DNA of 64,000 bases from an uncultured Latescibacterota bacterium (GTDB taxonomy: Bacteria > Latescibacterota > UBA2968 > UBA8231): positions 3,370,599 to 3,434,598 of the forward strand of contig OX638377.1 in NCBI GenBank assembly GCA_951813615.1, given 5' to 3'. Position 1 is the first letter of the stretch, and every line of letters starts with the position of its first letter. Both the position numbers and the translations under genes were made by a program. Shown here piece after piece: positions 9,501 to 17,456 of the stretch. The notes beneath the pieces are model-generated. The model saw only the letters and a program-made list of their open reading frames with translations, did not search any database and was not told the DNA's origin.

Positions 9501-12500
9501 GGCCACCGAGCGCAAACTGCCCCCGGCCTCGGCCAGCGTTTGATAGGGCACGAGCACCACGTGGTGCGGCTTTAGGTGGATGAAGGGCCGCAGTTCGCGT
9601 AGATCCTCCTCGCCGGCAATATCCACGTCCCGCTCCGTTCCTAACTGGAGCACCTCTGTGCTCGACAGGACAAAATCGGCCGGCATCAGACTCTCGTCAT
9701 CGAGGTCGCGCAGTTCACCCAATCGCTCCGGGTCGGCAATCCCGCGCACTTTAAGCACGCGCCCAAACACCTCGACCTGATCCCCAACTCCAACGCCCAA
9801 CGCCTCGGCCATGTCCAACGGCAGGATGCAGGTAGCTTCATCATCCGAGGCAAAAAACGACCCGGCCACCAAGCTCTTATCCACCTCGGTGATCTGCGCC
9901 TCCTCCGGCGTCAGGCCCAACAGGCCCGTGGCCCGCACTGCGTTCCCTGCCGCCATCACCGCGATCCAGCCGCCCTTGCCGCCTTCGGCCGCGTACCAGC
10001 CGCGCCGCCCCATCCAGCCGCTACCGCCAAAGTGCGACTCAGCGTAGTCGAGCGCCTCCGGCGTCAGGCGCTCCCAGCCGCGGTCGCGGATGAGGATTCC
10101 AGGGTATGCTCCAGCGTGGGGCAGTTGGAAACTCGCATAGCGGATTTGCTGTTCAAACGAGGTAAAAGAGAGCAGGGTGAACGTCAAAAGCGTCAGCGTC
10201 GCCAGCGTCAGACCGGTGCGCAAGGGCCGCCGCCGCATATTGGAAATCCCCAACATGAAGGCCGCATAACTCGCGCTCAAGCGGCTCAGGTCTTGGGTGT
10301 GAACCCGCATCTGTTGGCTCTGGTGCTGGGCCATGACGCGGTTGAACCGACTTACCAGCATAAAGAGCACCAAGGCAGCCATCGCCATGATTGCAAACGC
10401 CAATAGCACCACCAGCGGCTCGGCCAGCTCAAAGGCTGGATGCACCTGCGCCAGAATCAGCCAAATCGCCAGCAATAACAGCCCAAAGCCAGCGAGCTGT
10501 CGGCGAATATCGGCCGCGGCAAACAACAGCCGCTCCCCGAAAAAGGCCGCCGGCAACAACAGCGCCATAAAGAAGATCACCCCTTCGAGGACGTCGTTGA
10601 GCGTCGCCAAGACCTCTGGGTAGGCCCGCGTCTCCAAGCCCAGCGCCTTGCGGCTCCACGCCACGTACTCATCCCACTTCAATTGTTCAGCCGCTGCTTC
10701 CGCCTCGGCTATGGCTGCCGCCGCCTGTGCGTGGAGGCGCGTCAACCGCTGATTTTCAATGCCGTGCTCCTTGAGCACCCCCAACCGCACCTCATCCAAA
10801 TTCCACACATCCCGCGCCGCCTGCAGCGTCGCGGCCCCAAATCCCTCCTCGGTCAACAAAAACCCCTGACCCCGCGCCTCGGCCTCGCTTTGACTGCCCT
10901 CGCTGTTGAGCAGCAAAAACTGGCCGTCCAAAATCACTTTGACGCGATCGTCGGCCGCGGCATCGGCTGGCCCGTAGATCACCCCTATCGAGCCGATGCT
11001 GCTTTTAGCTAGGGCGTACCCGTACTGGCCCGGCTCGCCCCCGTCCGCCGACAGCACCTTGGCTTCGTTCAACGCGCGCAAAAGGCGCGGTTCGACCAAG
11101 CCGTACAGGGGCCGCCCCACTCCGGGAAATAGCACGGCGATCTGCTCGTTTTGCGTCCAGCGCACATTCTTGGCCAAGCGGCCATCCGCCCGCGGTTTCC
11201 CGTGGTGCGCTTGCGCACGCTTACTCAAGTCCACTACGTGAGTAAGTGTCCCCCGCTCGGCATCCAGCGCCGCCACTGCCAGCGGATACGTCCCTTGCAC
11301 CAGCCCGGAGACTCGCGCCGTTCCAGCGGCATCCGCGAGAAAGTAGCGCGTAGCGCGCACCCCTTTGCGCTCTTCTTCTTCTACCTGCACCGCCACCAGC
11401 GCCCCGGCTACCGGCCGATCTGGCACTTGACTGCGCCGGGGGAACGTCCGCACTTTGACCCGCAAATCCCGCAGCCGATCTTTCAACGCCTCCTCGAGTC
11501 GCTCCCGCCCAGCCAACAGCGCCGTATCGGCCAACGCATGAGCCAGCAGATCGGCCACCAACGCCGCCTGTCCTTCCACATTATCCCACGCCACGCCCGC
11601 ACTCGTGTCCCGTGGCAAATCCAGCGCAAAGCGTGCGTCGCCTACCGTGGCCAGCGTCAACGACGGAAATCCCGCCTCGAGCGCTAACTCCCCATCCGCA
11701 GCCAAACCCCCAGGCATGTAGCTATCCCAATCCATTCCCCGAATGGGGCTGATGCCATTGGCTACCGCCTCGGCGCGGCTCAGCGCCTCCGCGTACTTGG
11801 TAAAGCGACGACCAAAGGGCACGAAAAACCGCTTGAGCGCGTAGCTATCCGTGTTGTTCCACAGTACCACCCGCTCGCCGTGGCTGGACAAATCGAGGCC
11901 AATGAACAGGTCAATATTCAGCGGCTCGGCCAGCCGGGCCGCGTAGTGCTCTTGGCGGCGAGCGTGCCGGTCGAGGAAGGCGACCATGCCCTGCCGCCCT
12001 TGGAAGTGGGCACCCAGCGCGGCGAGCACCACCGTGTGCGCTGGCGGGTTCGCCTGCAACCGCGCAGCCACCTCCAACAGCGCCGCCACACTCACCGCGG
12101 CCGCGGCCCCCGGTGCCTTCGCAGGTACCACCGACGGCGCGTCGTAATACGCATGGACCAGCACCGTCTCGTTCTGCGCGGTCCCCGCATCCTTCCCCGG
12201 CACCACCGCCCACACGTTGTACGCCATCCGTTCTTGCCAATCCATCCGCCCCCACAGCCCCACCTCCACCGCTCCATCCACCAATCGCCGCCGCAGCCTT
12301 TGCCCAGCGGCTCCCTCCACCCAGAAGCGCGGCACATCCAACGGTGCTCGCACGTACTTGCCCTGCGCCTGCTGCGTAGTAGCCGAATCCGCAGCCACAA
12401 ACACCACCGCCCGCGCCCCCAACGACGCGGCCTTCAGCCAAGCGTCCCCACTGGCAAAGTCTAGTACCACCACCCGCCCAACCACCTCCTGCCCATTGAA

Positions 12501-12857
12501 ATCGCCCCAATCCCCATCGCCGCCCCAAATCGCCGGTGCCCGCAACCCCTCCGGCGGCACGGTTGAAGTCTGCGCCCCATTCGGCCACACCGCGTACAGA
12601 GGCACCGACTCATCTTCCCACTCCAACCGCCCGCCCCGGTCCATCGGCACCACCACTGCAAAGGAATCGCGTCGCGTCGCCAGCCCCAACGCCTGCAACC
12701 GCTCCTCCACATACTCTGCCGCTTGGGCACTTCCCGGATAGCCCGCCACCCGCGATTCCAGCGAGGACAAGTGCTCCACAACAGCCCGCGGCCCTGCCAA
12801 AGCCGCCACCGGACCAATGGCAAAGACGACCAAAGAGACAATAATCAGCACAACCAT
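6591..12857 (-). CDS. Giant fusion: PA/M28-like + FtsX permease + DUF6785-like multi-helix membrane protein
   Basis: A single open frame of 2088 residues. N-terminal anchor helix 1-22; PA-like and M28-peptidase-like ectodomain about 95-450; a beta-rich region to about 740; a four-helix membrane block about 760-870; first FtsX helix near 890; a MacB-like periplasmic domain about 905-1130; the three FtsX helices about 1170-1290 (VYERLREIGIYSSVGLAP); a soluble stretch; a charged, Ala/Glu-rich linker about 1425-1449; then about 638 residues with some 12-14 helices resembling DUF6785/DUF6784 proteins. Zinc-ligand positions of M28 are substituted (YYD 237-239, GAAAAV 250-255, AHF 283-285). The two halves correspond to the separate genes at 55532-60133 and 60924-62828. 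No ABC ATPase is adjacent. Function unknown. Confidence 0.8.
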   Translation of the reverse strand: MVVLIIVSLVVFAIGPVAALAGPRAVVEHLSSLESRVAGYPGSAQAAEYVEERLQALGLATRRDSFAVVVPMDRGGRLEWEDESVPLYAVWPNGAQTSTVPPEGLRAPAIWGGDGDWGDFNGQEVVGRVVVLDFASGDAWLKAASLGARAVVFVAADSATTQQAQGKYVRAPLDVPRFWVEGAAGQRLRRRLVDGAVEVGLWGRMDWQERMAYNVWAVVPGKDAGTAQNETVLVHAYYDAPSVVPAKAPGAAAAVSVAALLEVAARLQANPPAHTVVLAALGAHFQGRQGMVAFLDRHARRQEHYAARLAEPLNIDLFIGLDLSSHGERVVLWNNTDSYALKRFFVPFGRRFTKYAEALSRAEAVANGISPIRGMDWDSYMPGGLAADGELALEAGFPSLTLATVGDARFALDLPRDTSAGVAWDNVEGQAALVADLLAHALADTALLAGRERLEEALKDRLRDLRVKVRTFPRRSQVPDRPVAGALVAVQVEEEERKGVRATRYFLADAAGTARVSGLVQGTYPLAVAALDAERGTLTHVVDLSKRAQAHHGKPRADGRLAKNVRWTQNEQIAVLFPGVGRPLYGLVEPRLLRALNEAKVLSADGGEPGQYGYALAKSSIGSIGVIYGPADAAADDRVKVILDGQFLLLNSEGSQSEAEARGQGFLLTEEGFGAATLQAARDVWNLDEVRLGVLKEHGIENQRLTRLHAQAAAAIAEAEAAAEQLKWDEYVAWSRKALGLETRAYPEVLATLNDVLEGVIFFMALLLPAAFFGERLLFAAADIRRQLAGFGLLLLAIWLILAQVHPAFELAEPLVVLLAFAIMAMAALVLFMLVSRFNRVMAQHQSQQMRVHTQDLSRLSASYAAFMLGISNMRRRPLRTGLTLATLTLLTFTLLSFTSFEQQIRYASFQLPHAGAYPGILIRDRGWERLTPEALDYAESHFGGSGWMGRRGWYAAEGGKGGWIAVMAAGNAVRATGLLGLTPEEAQITEVDKSLVAGSFFASDDEATCILPLDMAEALGVGVGDQVEVFGRVLKVRGIADPERLGELRDLDDESLMPADFVLSSTEVLQLGTERDVDIAGEEDLRELRPFIHLKPHHVVLVPYQTLAEAGGSLRSVAVRFPGATDGQALVEDYLTRVAVTLFVGSPAGEVMALSSVGLTAVQGLGALAIPALVAALIVLNAMLGAVYERLREIGIYSSVGLAPLHIALLFVAEACVYAVLGTTLGYLLGQGLGRVLLSMGLLQGITLNYSSLAAIGAALAVMGVVLLSTIYPARQAARQAVPDVVRRWRPDPPSGDEWLFEFPFMLGEGEVEGVCGFLANYFGAFGRATLGDFYVEDMRVTQADGYRLSFALWLAPFDLGVSQEVVVEFASAGVRTRAMEVRLRRLSGEHHYWQRLNLRLVEALRKQMLIWYALREAERVQHVESARTLAAEQAEERVEEQAAAEQPASFTWRGFAVGVLLALAIGVGAPYAIIMLQGSFMALNSSSPGAIFLFFVLVVGVNTLLRALGRGLALGRADLVLIYAMMLLASAVPTQAFVGYLIPIISGLYYYATPENNWGEVFFPHVTPWLVPQDRQAIVDLHEGLSPGESIPWGAWSETLSYWYVFFLVLSFMMLCMSSILHRQWSQHERLAYPMVQLPLKMVEEGRPGFKLGPLFKQRLLWIGFAVPFVLLSLKGLHYYFPAVPLPVQSAGQLPWIGNKLNMHWVYAWIGFFYLVNLDISFSIWFFYVFNKAQEGIFASLGIASAEKLSLYSYSQTADLTHEVMGACLIFVGYTLWMGRRHLGAVWRKAWHGDPTVDDAGEMLSYRVAVFGFLASLLFVGVWLWASGVPLAILPLFLLMCLIFYVFVTRAVATAGLATARSPMVAAFFVISAVGAPVIGAKGLTALTFTYVWQSEMRLFPMIAAANSLKLAEAVVGSKRRLFWGMALALVVSLAGATWVIFQVCYEHGGINLHPFFMTRQANRTFTDMARPIVDPLPADMRGWLFTGIGGLFEAVLLWGHHRFYWWPLHPLGFIVSVGWLANQVWFSVFIAWALKLGIVKWGGMPLYERAKPFFLGLILGEATAAGLWLCIDGVLGETGHFLSHM

Positions 12858-13020
12858 AGCGTTCCAATATCGGCCCCAAGTATTCCGTCTAGCAAGCGAA
12901 TCGACGGACGCGGCTTCTTCCGGTGCTGACTGGAGGACAGCCTCTGAGGCGATTACTTTATCATGTACGTGGAACTTCAGCTATCGGCGAGACGTTCAAA
13001 CGCAGTTGAAGGAGGGCTTC

Positions 13021-14259
13021 ATGCTGTACCGCATTGCCGCTATCGGCTTCATTTTTGCCTGCACGAGTGTCGCTTGGATCATCTTGGCACAGGTCGTCTC
13101 GCACCGCACCCACCAACAAGACACCAAGCTCAAAGCCGCTGTGGGTCAATTGTGGGGCACCCCTCAGTCCCAGCGCGCCCCACTCCTGTACTGGACCACC
13201 GAGGAAACCGTCGTCACCCAGACCCCTGACGGCCAAACGACAGAGCACTCCAAGGAGCGGCGGCACCTCCTGCCCCTACAAGCCAGCCGCCTACAAGTCG
13301 ATCTACACCTCGAACACCGCCGCAAGGGCCTGCTGTGGTATTCCACCTACCAAGTGGCACTGAACGCCACCTATACTGCGACCAACGAGACCGACCGTCC
13401 CCTCGACCTAACCTTCGATCTAGCCCTACCTAATTCCCAAGCTGTGTACGACGATTTCACCCTGTCTATCGACGGCCAGTCTATCGCTCCGCTGCCTCTA
13501 GTGGAAGGGCACTTGCAACAGCCGTTGCATTTAGCGCCGGGCCAGAGTCGCCAGATCCGTCTTTCCTATCAATCGCAGGGTTTAGAAGAATGGTGGTATC
13601 GCTTCGGCGACCACGTCGAGCAGGTCTCCGATTTCGAGTTGGTCATGCACACTGATTTCGACGCCATCGACTTCCCACGCGAAAGCCTAGCGCCCACCCA
13701 CAAGGAGCGCACCGCCGATGGCTGGCGACTCACTTGGCAGTACGACCGCTTACTCACTGGGGCTTCCCTCGGCATGGTCATGCCCGCCCGCCTCAACCCA
13801 GGCCCTTGGGTACAAGACGTGACCCTAGCTGCGCCCATATCTCTCTTTCTCTTTTTCTTTGTTCTATTTGTTTTTGCCGCGGTCAAAGGCATCGATATTC
13901 ATCCGATGAATTACTTCTTCATCGGCGCGGCCTTTTTCAGCTTTCACTTGCTGTTGGCTTATCTAGCCGACCACTTGCTCATCCACTATGCCTTTCTGGT
14001 AGCCACAGCCGTGTCTGTTTTCTTGGTCATCTCCTACATGCGGCTGGTGGTCGGCCTGCGGCTGGCCTTGGTCGAGATAGGCTTGGCCCAGTTCATTTAC
14101 TTGGTGCTCTTCTCCTATACCTTCTTCTTCGTCGGCTATACCGGCTTGGCCATTACCGTCCTGTGCATCGCCACGCTCTTCGTCGCCATGCAGCTTACTG
14201 GCCGGATGGACTGGTCGGCCGTTTTTGCCCAGCCGCCAGCCACTCCTCAGAAGTCTTAG
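13021..14259 (+). CDS. CreD-like inner-membrane protein
   Basis: The start is the ATG at 13021, preceded by a strong AAGGAGGG; 412 residues. An N-terminal helix (about 5-27) is followed by a soluble, probably periplasmic beta-rich domain (about 30-270), then about six transmembrane helices. The segment IHPMNYFFIGAAFFSFHLLL and the following helices match the conserved part of the CreD family, whose E. coli member (about 450 residues) is tied to the CreBC regulon and colicin/beta-lactam responses. No creBC-like regulators lie nearby. It is divergent from the giant FtsX fusion, with a 163-bp shared intergenic region, and precedes the esterase by 65 bp. Family call moderate; function in this organism unknown. 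Confidence 0.7.
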   Translation: MLYRIAAIGFIFACTSVAWIILAQVVSHRTHQQDTKLKAAVGQLWGTPQSQRAPLLYWTTEETVVTQTPDGQTTEHSKERRHLLPLQASRLQVDLHLEHRRKGLLWYSTYQVALNATYTATNETDRPLDLTFDLALPNSQAVYDDFTLSIDGQSIAPLPLVEGHLQQPLHLAPGQSRQIRLSYQSQGLEEWWYRFGDHVEQVSDFELVMHTDFDAIDFPRESLAPTHKERTADGWRLTWQYDRLLTGASLGMVMPARLNPGPWVQDVTLAAPISLFLFFFVLFVFAAVKGIDIHPMNYFFIGAAFFSFHLLLAYLADHLLIHYAFLVATAVSVFLVISYMRLVVGLRLALVEIGLAQFIYLVLFSYTFFFVGYTGLAITVLCIATLFVAMQLTGRMDWSAVFAQPPATPQKS

Positions 14260-14324
14260 TTTTGCGATCTGCCGCCTCGAAACCGACAGTACAGCCAAGC
14301 GCATCGTCCGCGTGCAGCACAGCC

Positions 14325-16538
14325 ATGTCTTATAAGACCGCGTTGAGGCTCTGGCGGCACCCAACTCTGCCTGTAGTGATCCTAGCACTCGTATTAGCTC
14401 TCACGCCGCCGATCTTTGCCGATGTGCGCCTACCCAAGATCTTTGGCGACCACATGGTATTGCAGCGCGACCAGCCGCTGACCGTCTGGGGCTGGGCAGC
14501 CCCCGGCGAGCAGGTTTCCGTCGAATTTCTCGGCCAAGTTACAAGTACCAGCGCGAGCGCACAGGGTGAGTGGCAGGTGGAATTGCCTCCGGCCCAAGCC
14601 GGTGGTCCCCATGTGCTAAGAGTGACAGGTGCCAATGCCATCGAATTGCAGGATGTGCTCGTCGGCGAGGTCTGGCTCTGCTCGGGACAATCGAACATGG
14701 AAATGGGCGTCGGTCTCTGCCTCAACCCAGAAGAAGAAATCGCCGCCGCCAACCATCCACAGCTCCGTCTCTTCCAGCTCCCCAAGAAACTCAACGCCGA
14801 ACCGCAAACGGATGTCGAGGCCGCTTGGAGCCGCTGTACCCCGGAGACTATCGTCCAGGGTGGCTGGGGCGGGTTTTCGGCGGCGGCTTACTATTTCGGC
14901 CGCCACTTGCAGCGCGAGCTCAACGTACCCATCGGCCTAATTCAATCAGCCTGGGGCGGCACCCGCATCGAACCCTGGATCCCGCCCGCCGGTTTTGCCG
15001 CAGTGCCCGCAGTAAGCGATATCTACGAGCAGCTACAACTGCGGAATCCACGCAGCGACCAGTACAAAGAGCGCTTGGGCACCGTATTGGCAGCAGTCGA
15101 AGACTGGCTTAACGCCGCCCGGGCAGCGCGGCAAAGCGAAACACCAGTACCGGAAATGCCGACCTACCCTCCCGAGCTCCTGCTGCCAAACGGCCCGCAG
15201 CAACCTGCCGTGCTCTACAACGCCATGATCCACCCTCTCGTCCCTTTTGCCTTGCGCGGTGCCATCTGGTACCAAGGCGAGTCCAACCACACCGAGGGGA
15301 TGCTCTATACCGAGAAAATGAAGGCGCTCATCGAGGGCTGGCGCAGCCTTTGGCCGGGCGGAGCGTTCCCTTTCTACTACGTGCAGATCGCCCCGTTCCC
15401 CTACGGCGACGAACCGTCCAGCACACTGCCCAAATTCTGGGAAGCGCAAACGGCCGCGCTGACCATTCCCCACACCGGCATGGCTGTCATCCACGATGTC
15501 GGCGACCTCGATGATATCCACCCCAAAAACAAGCAGGAGGTCGGGCGGCGCTTGGCCCTAATAGCATTGGCCAAGACCTATGGCCAAGAAGTGATCTACT
15601 CAGGTCCAGTCTACCGCTCGCTGCGGATCAAAGACGACAAAATCTATTTGCGCTTCTACCACAGCAACGGCCTGAAAACGCGCGACGGCGCTCCGCCGAA
15701 TCATTTTGCCGTGATTGACCAAGAACGCGGCGGATTCGTCAACGCAAAGGCCGCGATAGTAGGGGATGAAATCGTCGTCTCGGCACCGGGAGTCGAAAAC
15801 CCGGTCGCAGTGAGCTTTGCTTGGCACAAACTGGCCGAACCCAATCTCGTCAACGCCGCCGGCCTACCCGCCGCCCCATTTCGCGCTGGCGCAGTGCCCG
15901 AACGCGACCTGCTCGAAATGAAAGTGCCCGAAGCCGGCGACTATCGCCTCGTTTACGACCTCGATCTAGCCAAACTCGGCGCGGATATCCACTACGATAT
16001 CGACAATAGTACCGCGATCACCGCGCCTTTTGACCGCATTGCCTATTTTGTGGAATTGCAACCCAGCGATGGCGAAACGCGCTTTCTCTACGTTTCACTG
16101 GATGCCTTTACCGATGATCTCAAAATGATCGGTGTGCCGACCTTGGCTTCGGGTGCCCATTTCCAACAACCCGTCGCGCAGATGAACGTCTGGTCCAACA
16201 CGGGCGTACAAAACGGCATCGGCCTAACAGGAGGCTACATCGAATTCTGGCCCAACAACTACACCTCAGCCAACGCCGCTGCCGTGCCCGGGGCCTCTCA
16301 GCAGGTCTATGACTTTGGCGATCAGCCAGTAGACCCCACCGACGGCTATGGCAGTATGCAGCTACACAACGCCACGGCTGAACAGACGCTCTTTGCCATC
16401 AACCACTGGCGGCGGGGCGAGCGCGCCGATATCGGCATCGGCAATCGGGACGAAAGACACTCCGATTGGACCTTTGCCGGTAATGCGCAGAGCTATTCTG
16501 TTAAAAGGCTGCGGATACTGGTGAGGGATCGCCGATAA
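14325..16538 (+). CDS. Sialate O-acetylesterase-like SGNH esterase with extra C-terminal beta domain
   Basis: Secreted carbohydrate esterase, 737 residues from ATG 14325; the open frame upstream overlaps the CreD-like gene. A signal peptide ends near residue 32 (PPIFA/DV). The SASA/SGNH domain shows the block I motif CSGQSNME (Ser near 122), WYQGESNH near 315, and the catalytic Asp/His segment DLDDIHPKNK near 395. An added C-terminal domain of about 200 residues (from about 540; AYFVELQPSDGETRFLYVSL, EFWPNNY, DGYGSMQLHN) is seen in long sialate O-acetylesterases of planctomycete-like bacteria. Likely removes O-acetyl groups from glycans; the exact sugar is unknown. Confidence 0.88.
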   Translation: MSYKTALRLWRHPTLPVVILALVLALTPPIFADVRLPKIFGDHMVLQRDQPLTVWGWAAPGEQVSVEFLGQVTSTSASAQGEWQVELPPAQAGGPHVLRVTGANAIELQDVLVGEVWLCSGQSNMEMGVGLCLNPEEEIAAANHPQLRLFQLPKKLNAEPQTDVEAAWSRCTPETIVQGGWGGFSAAAYYFGRHLQRELNVPIGLIQSAWGGTRIEPWIPPAGFAAVPAVSDIYEQLQLRNPRSDQYKERLGTVLAAVEDWLNAARAARQSETPVPEMPTYPPELLLPNGPQQPAVLYNAMIHPLVPFALRGAIWYQGESNHTEGMLYTEKMKALIEGWRSLWPGGAFPFYYVQIAPFPYGDEPSSTLPKFWEAQTAALTIPHTGMAVIHDVGDLDDIHPKNKQEVGRRLALIALAKTYGQEVIYSGPVYRSLRIKDDKIYLRFYHSNGLKTRDGAPPNHFAVIDQERGGFVNAKAAIVGDEIVVSAPGVENPVAVSFAWHKLAEPNLVNAAGLPAAPFRAGAVPERDLLEMKVPEAGDYRLVYDLDLAKLGADIHYDIDNSTAITAPFDRIAYFVELQPSDGETRFLYVSLDAFTDDLKMIGVPTLASGAHFQQPVAQMNVWSNTGVQNGIGLTGGYIEFWPNNYTSANAAAVPGASQQVYDFGDQPVDPTDGYGSMQLHNATAEQTLFAINHWRRGERADIGIGNRDERHSDWTFAGNAQSYSVKRLRILVRDRR

Positions 16539-16551
16539 CCGACAACTCGCC

Positions 16552-17439
16552 TCAAGTTGCTTTCTGCTGCAACCGCTCCGGCACCCCCACCGGCTCCCCC
16601 CCGCGACACACCACCGGAAAGTGCGGGCCGGCCTCGGCCATCGGCGCATTGTCGGGCAATTCGACGAACTGCTTCATCAGGTGCTCGCCGCTTTGGTCGA
16701 AGCGCGCCGCACCGGTCATGTAGTGGATGGCAATGGCGCGCCGGGGCCGCGGCGACTGATTGAAGGGCGAGCCGTGCCAAGTCAGGGAATGGTGGAAGGA
16801 TACTTCTCCGCGCAGCACCGGACACGGCCGCGCTTCCACCCCGCGGATCTCGGCGTCGGCTGGCGGGGTAAAGCCCTGTAAGTCCTTGAAGTTTTCCAGC
16901 AGCGACAAATCCCCCTGCGTGCGCAAAAATGCAATCTGGTTGCCCCACTTATGGCTGCCCGGCACCATCCACATGCAGCCGTTTTCCTCGGTCGCGTCGT
17001 CCAAAGGGATCCACGCCGAGACCGGCGTCATTGGCTTGATGATCGGCCACAAGGGCGCGTCTTGGTGCCAGTGGGTCGAGCCGCCATAGCGCGCGGGTTT
17101 GTACTGGATTTGGTCGTGCCACACCTGGAGGTCGGCATGGCCCGTGAGCTGGCTGATCCCCCGCACGACAGCCGGGTGGTAAATCAACCGCTCCCAAGCC
17201 GGCGCAGCTTCCCAGATATTGACGATCTGCCACACTGGATGCTCGCTGACGCCTCCCCCCCCGGCTAGATCGCGGAAGGATACCGGCTGCGCTTCACCTG
17301 GGCCAAAGCCATCCGGACCTTTGGTCAAAATCTCGTCGAGCGCGTCGCTCAATCCGCCAAGATCCTCGTCAGAGAGCACGCGCCCGCCGTTGAGAAAGCC
17401 GTTGCGGTGGAATTCATCGATCTGTGCTTGCGTAAGCAT
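16552..17439 (-). CDS. Phytanoyl-CoA dioxygenase (PhyH) family Fe(II)/2-oxoglutarate oxygenase
   Basis: 295 residues, normal for PhyH-family enzymes that hydroxylate small molecules using Fe(II), O2 and 2-oxoglutarate. The facial triad is visible as the HxD in THWHQDAPLWP and the distal His in FHHSLTWHGS. The Arg of RRAIAIHYM is the probable 2-oxoglutarate anchor. DDATEENGCMWMVPGSHKWG is a conserved family segment. The start follows 17 bases after the stop of the upstream CehA/McbA-like gene, so the two are likely one transcript. Substrate unknown. A second, distantly related PhyH gene lies at 30011-30805. Confidence 0.9.
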   Translation of the reverse strand: MLTQAQIDEFHRNGFLNGGRVLSDEDLGGLSDALDEILTKGPDGFGPGEAQPVSFRDLAGGGGVSEHPVWQIVNIWEAAPAWERLIYHPAVVRGISQLTGHADLQVWHDQIQYKPARYGGSTHWHQDAPLWPIIKPMTPVSAWIPLDDATEENGCMWMVPGSHKWGNQIAFLRTQGDLSLLENFKDLQGFTPPADAEIRGVEARPCPVLRGEVSFHHSLTWHGSPFNQSPRPRRAIAIHYMTGAARFDQSGEHLMKQFVELPDNAPMAEAGPHFPVVCRGGEPVGVPERLQQKAT

Positions 17440-17456
17440 CGTCTATCCTTTCACCC

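Noticed and set aside
12940..12950. GCCTCTGAGGC palindrome between the giant fusion and the CreD-like gene
   Set aside because: Only 11 bp in GC-rich DNA, no repeat copies and no T-run; not enough to call a site.
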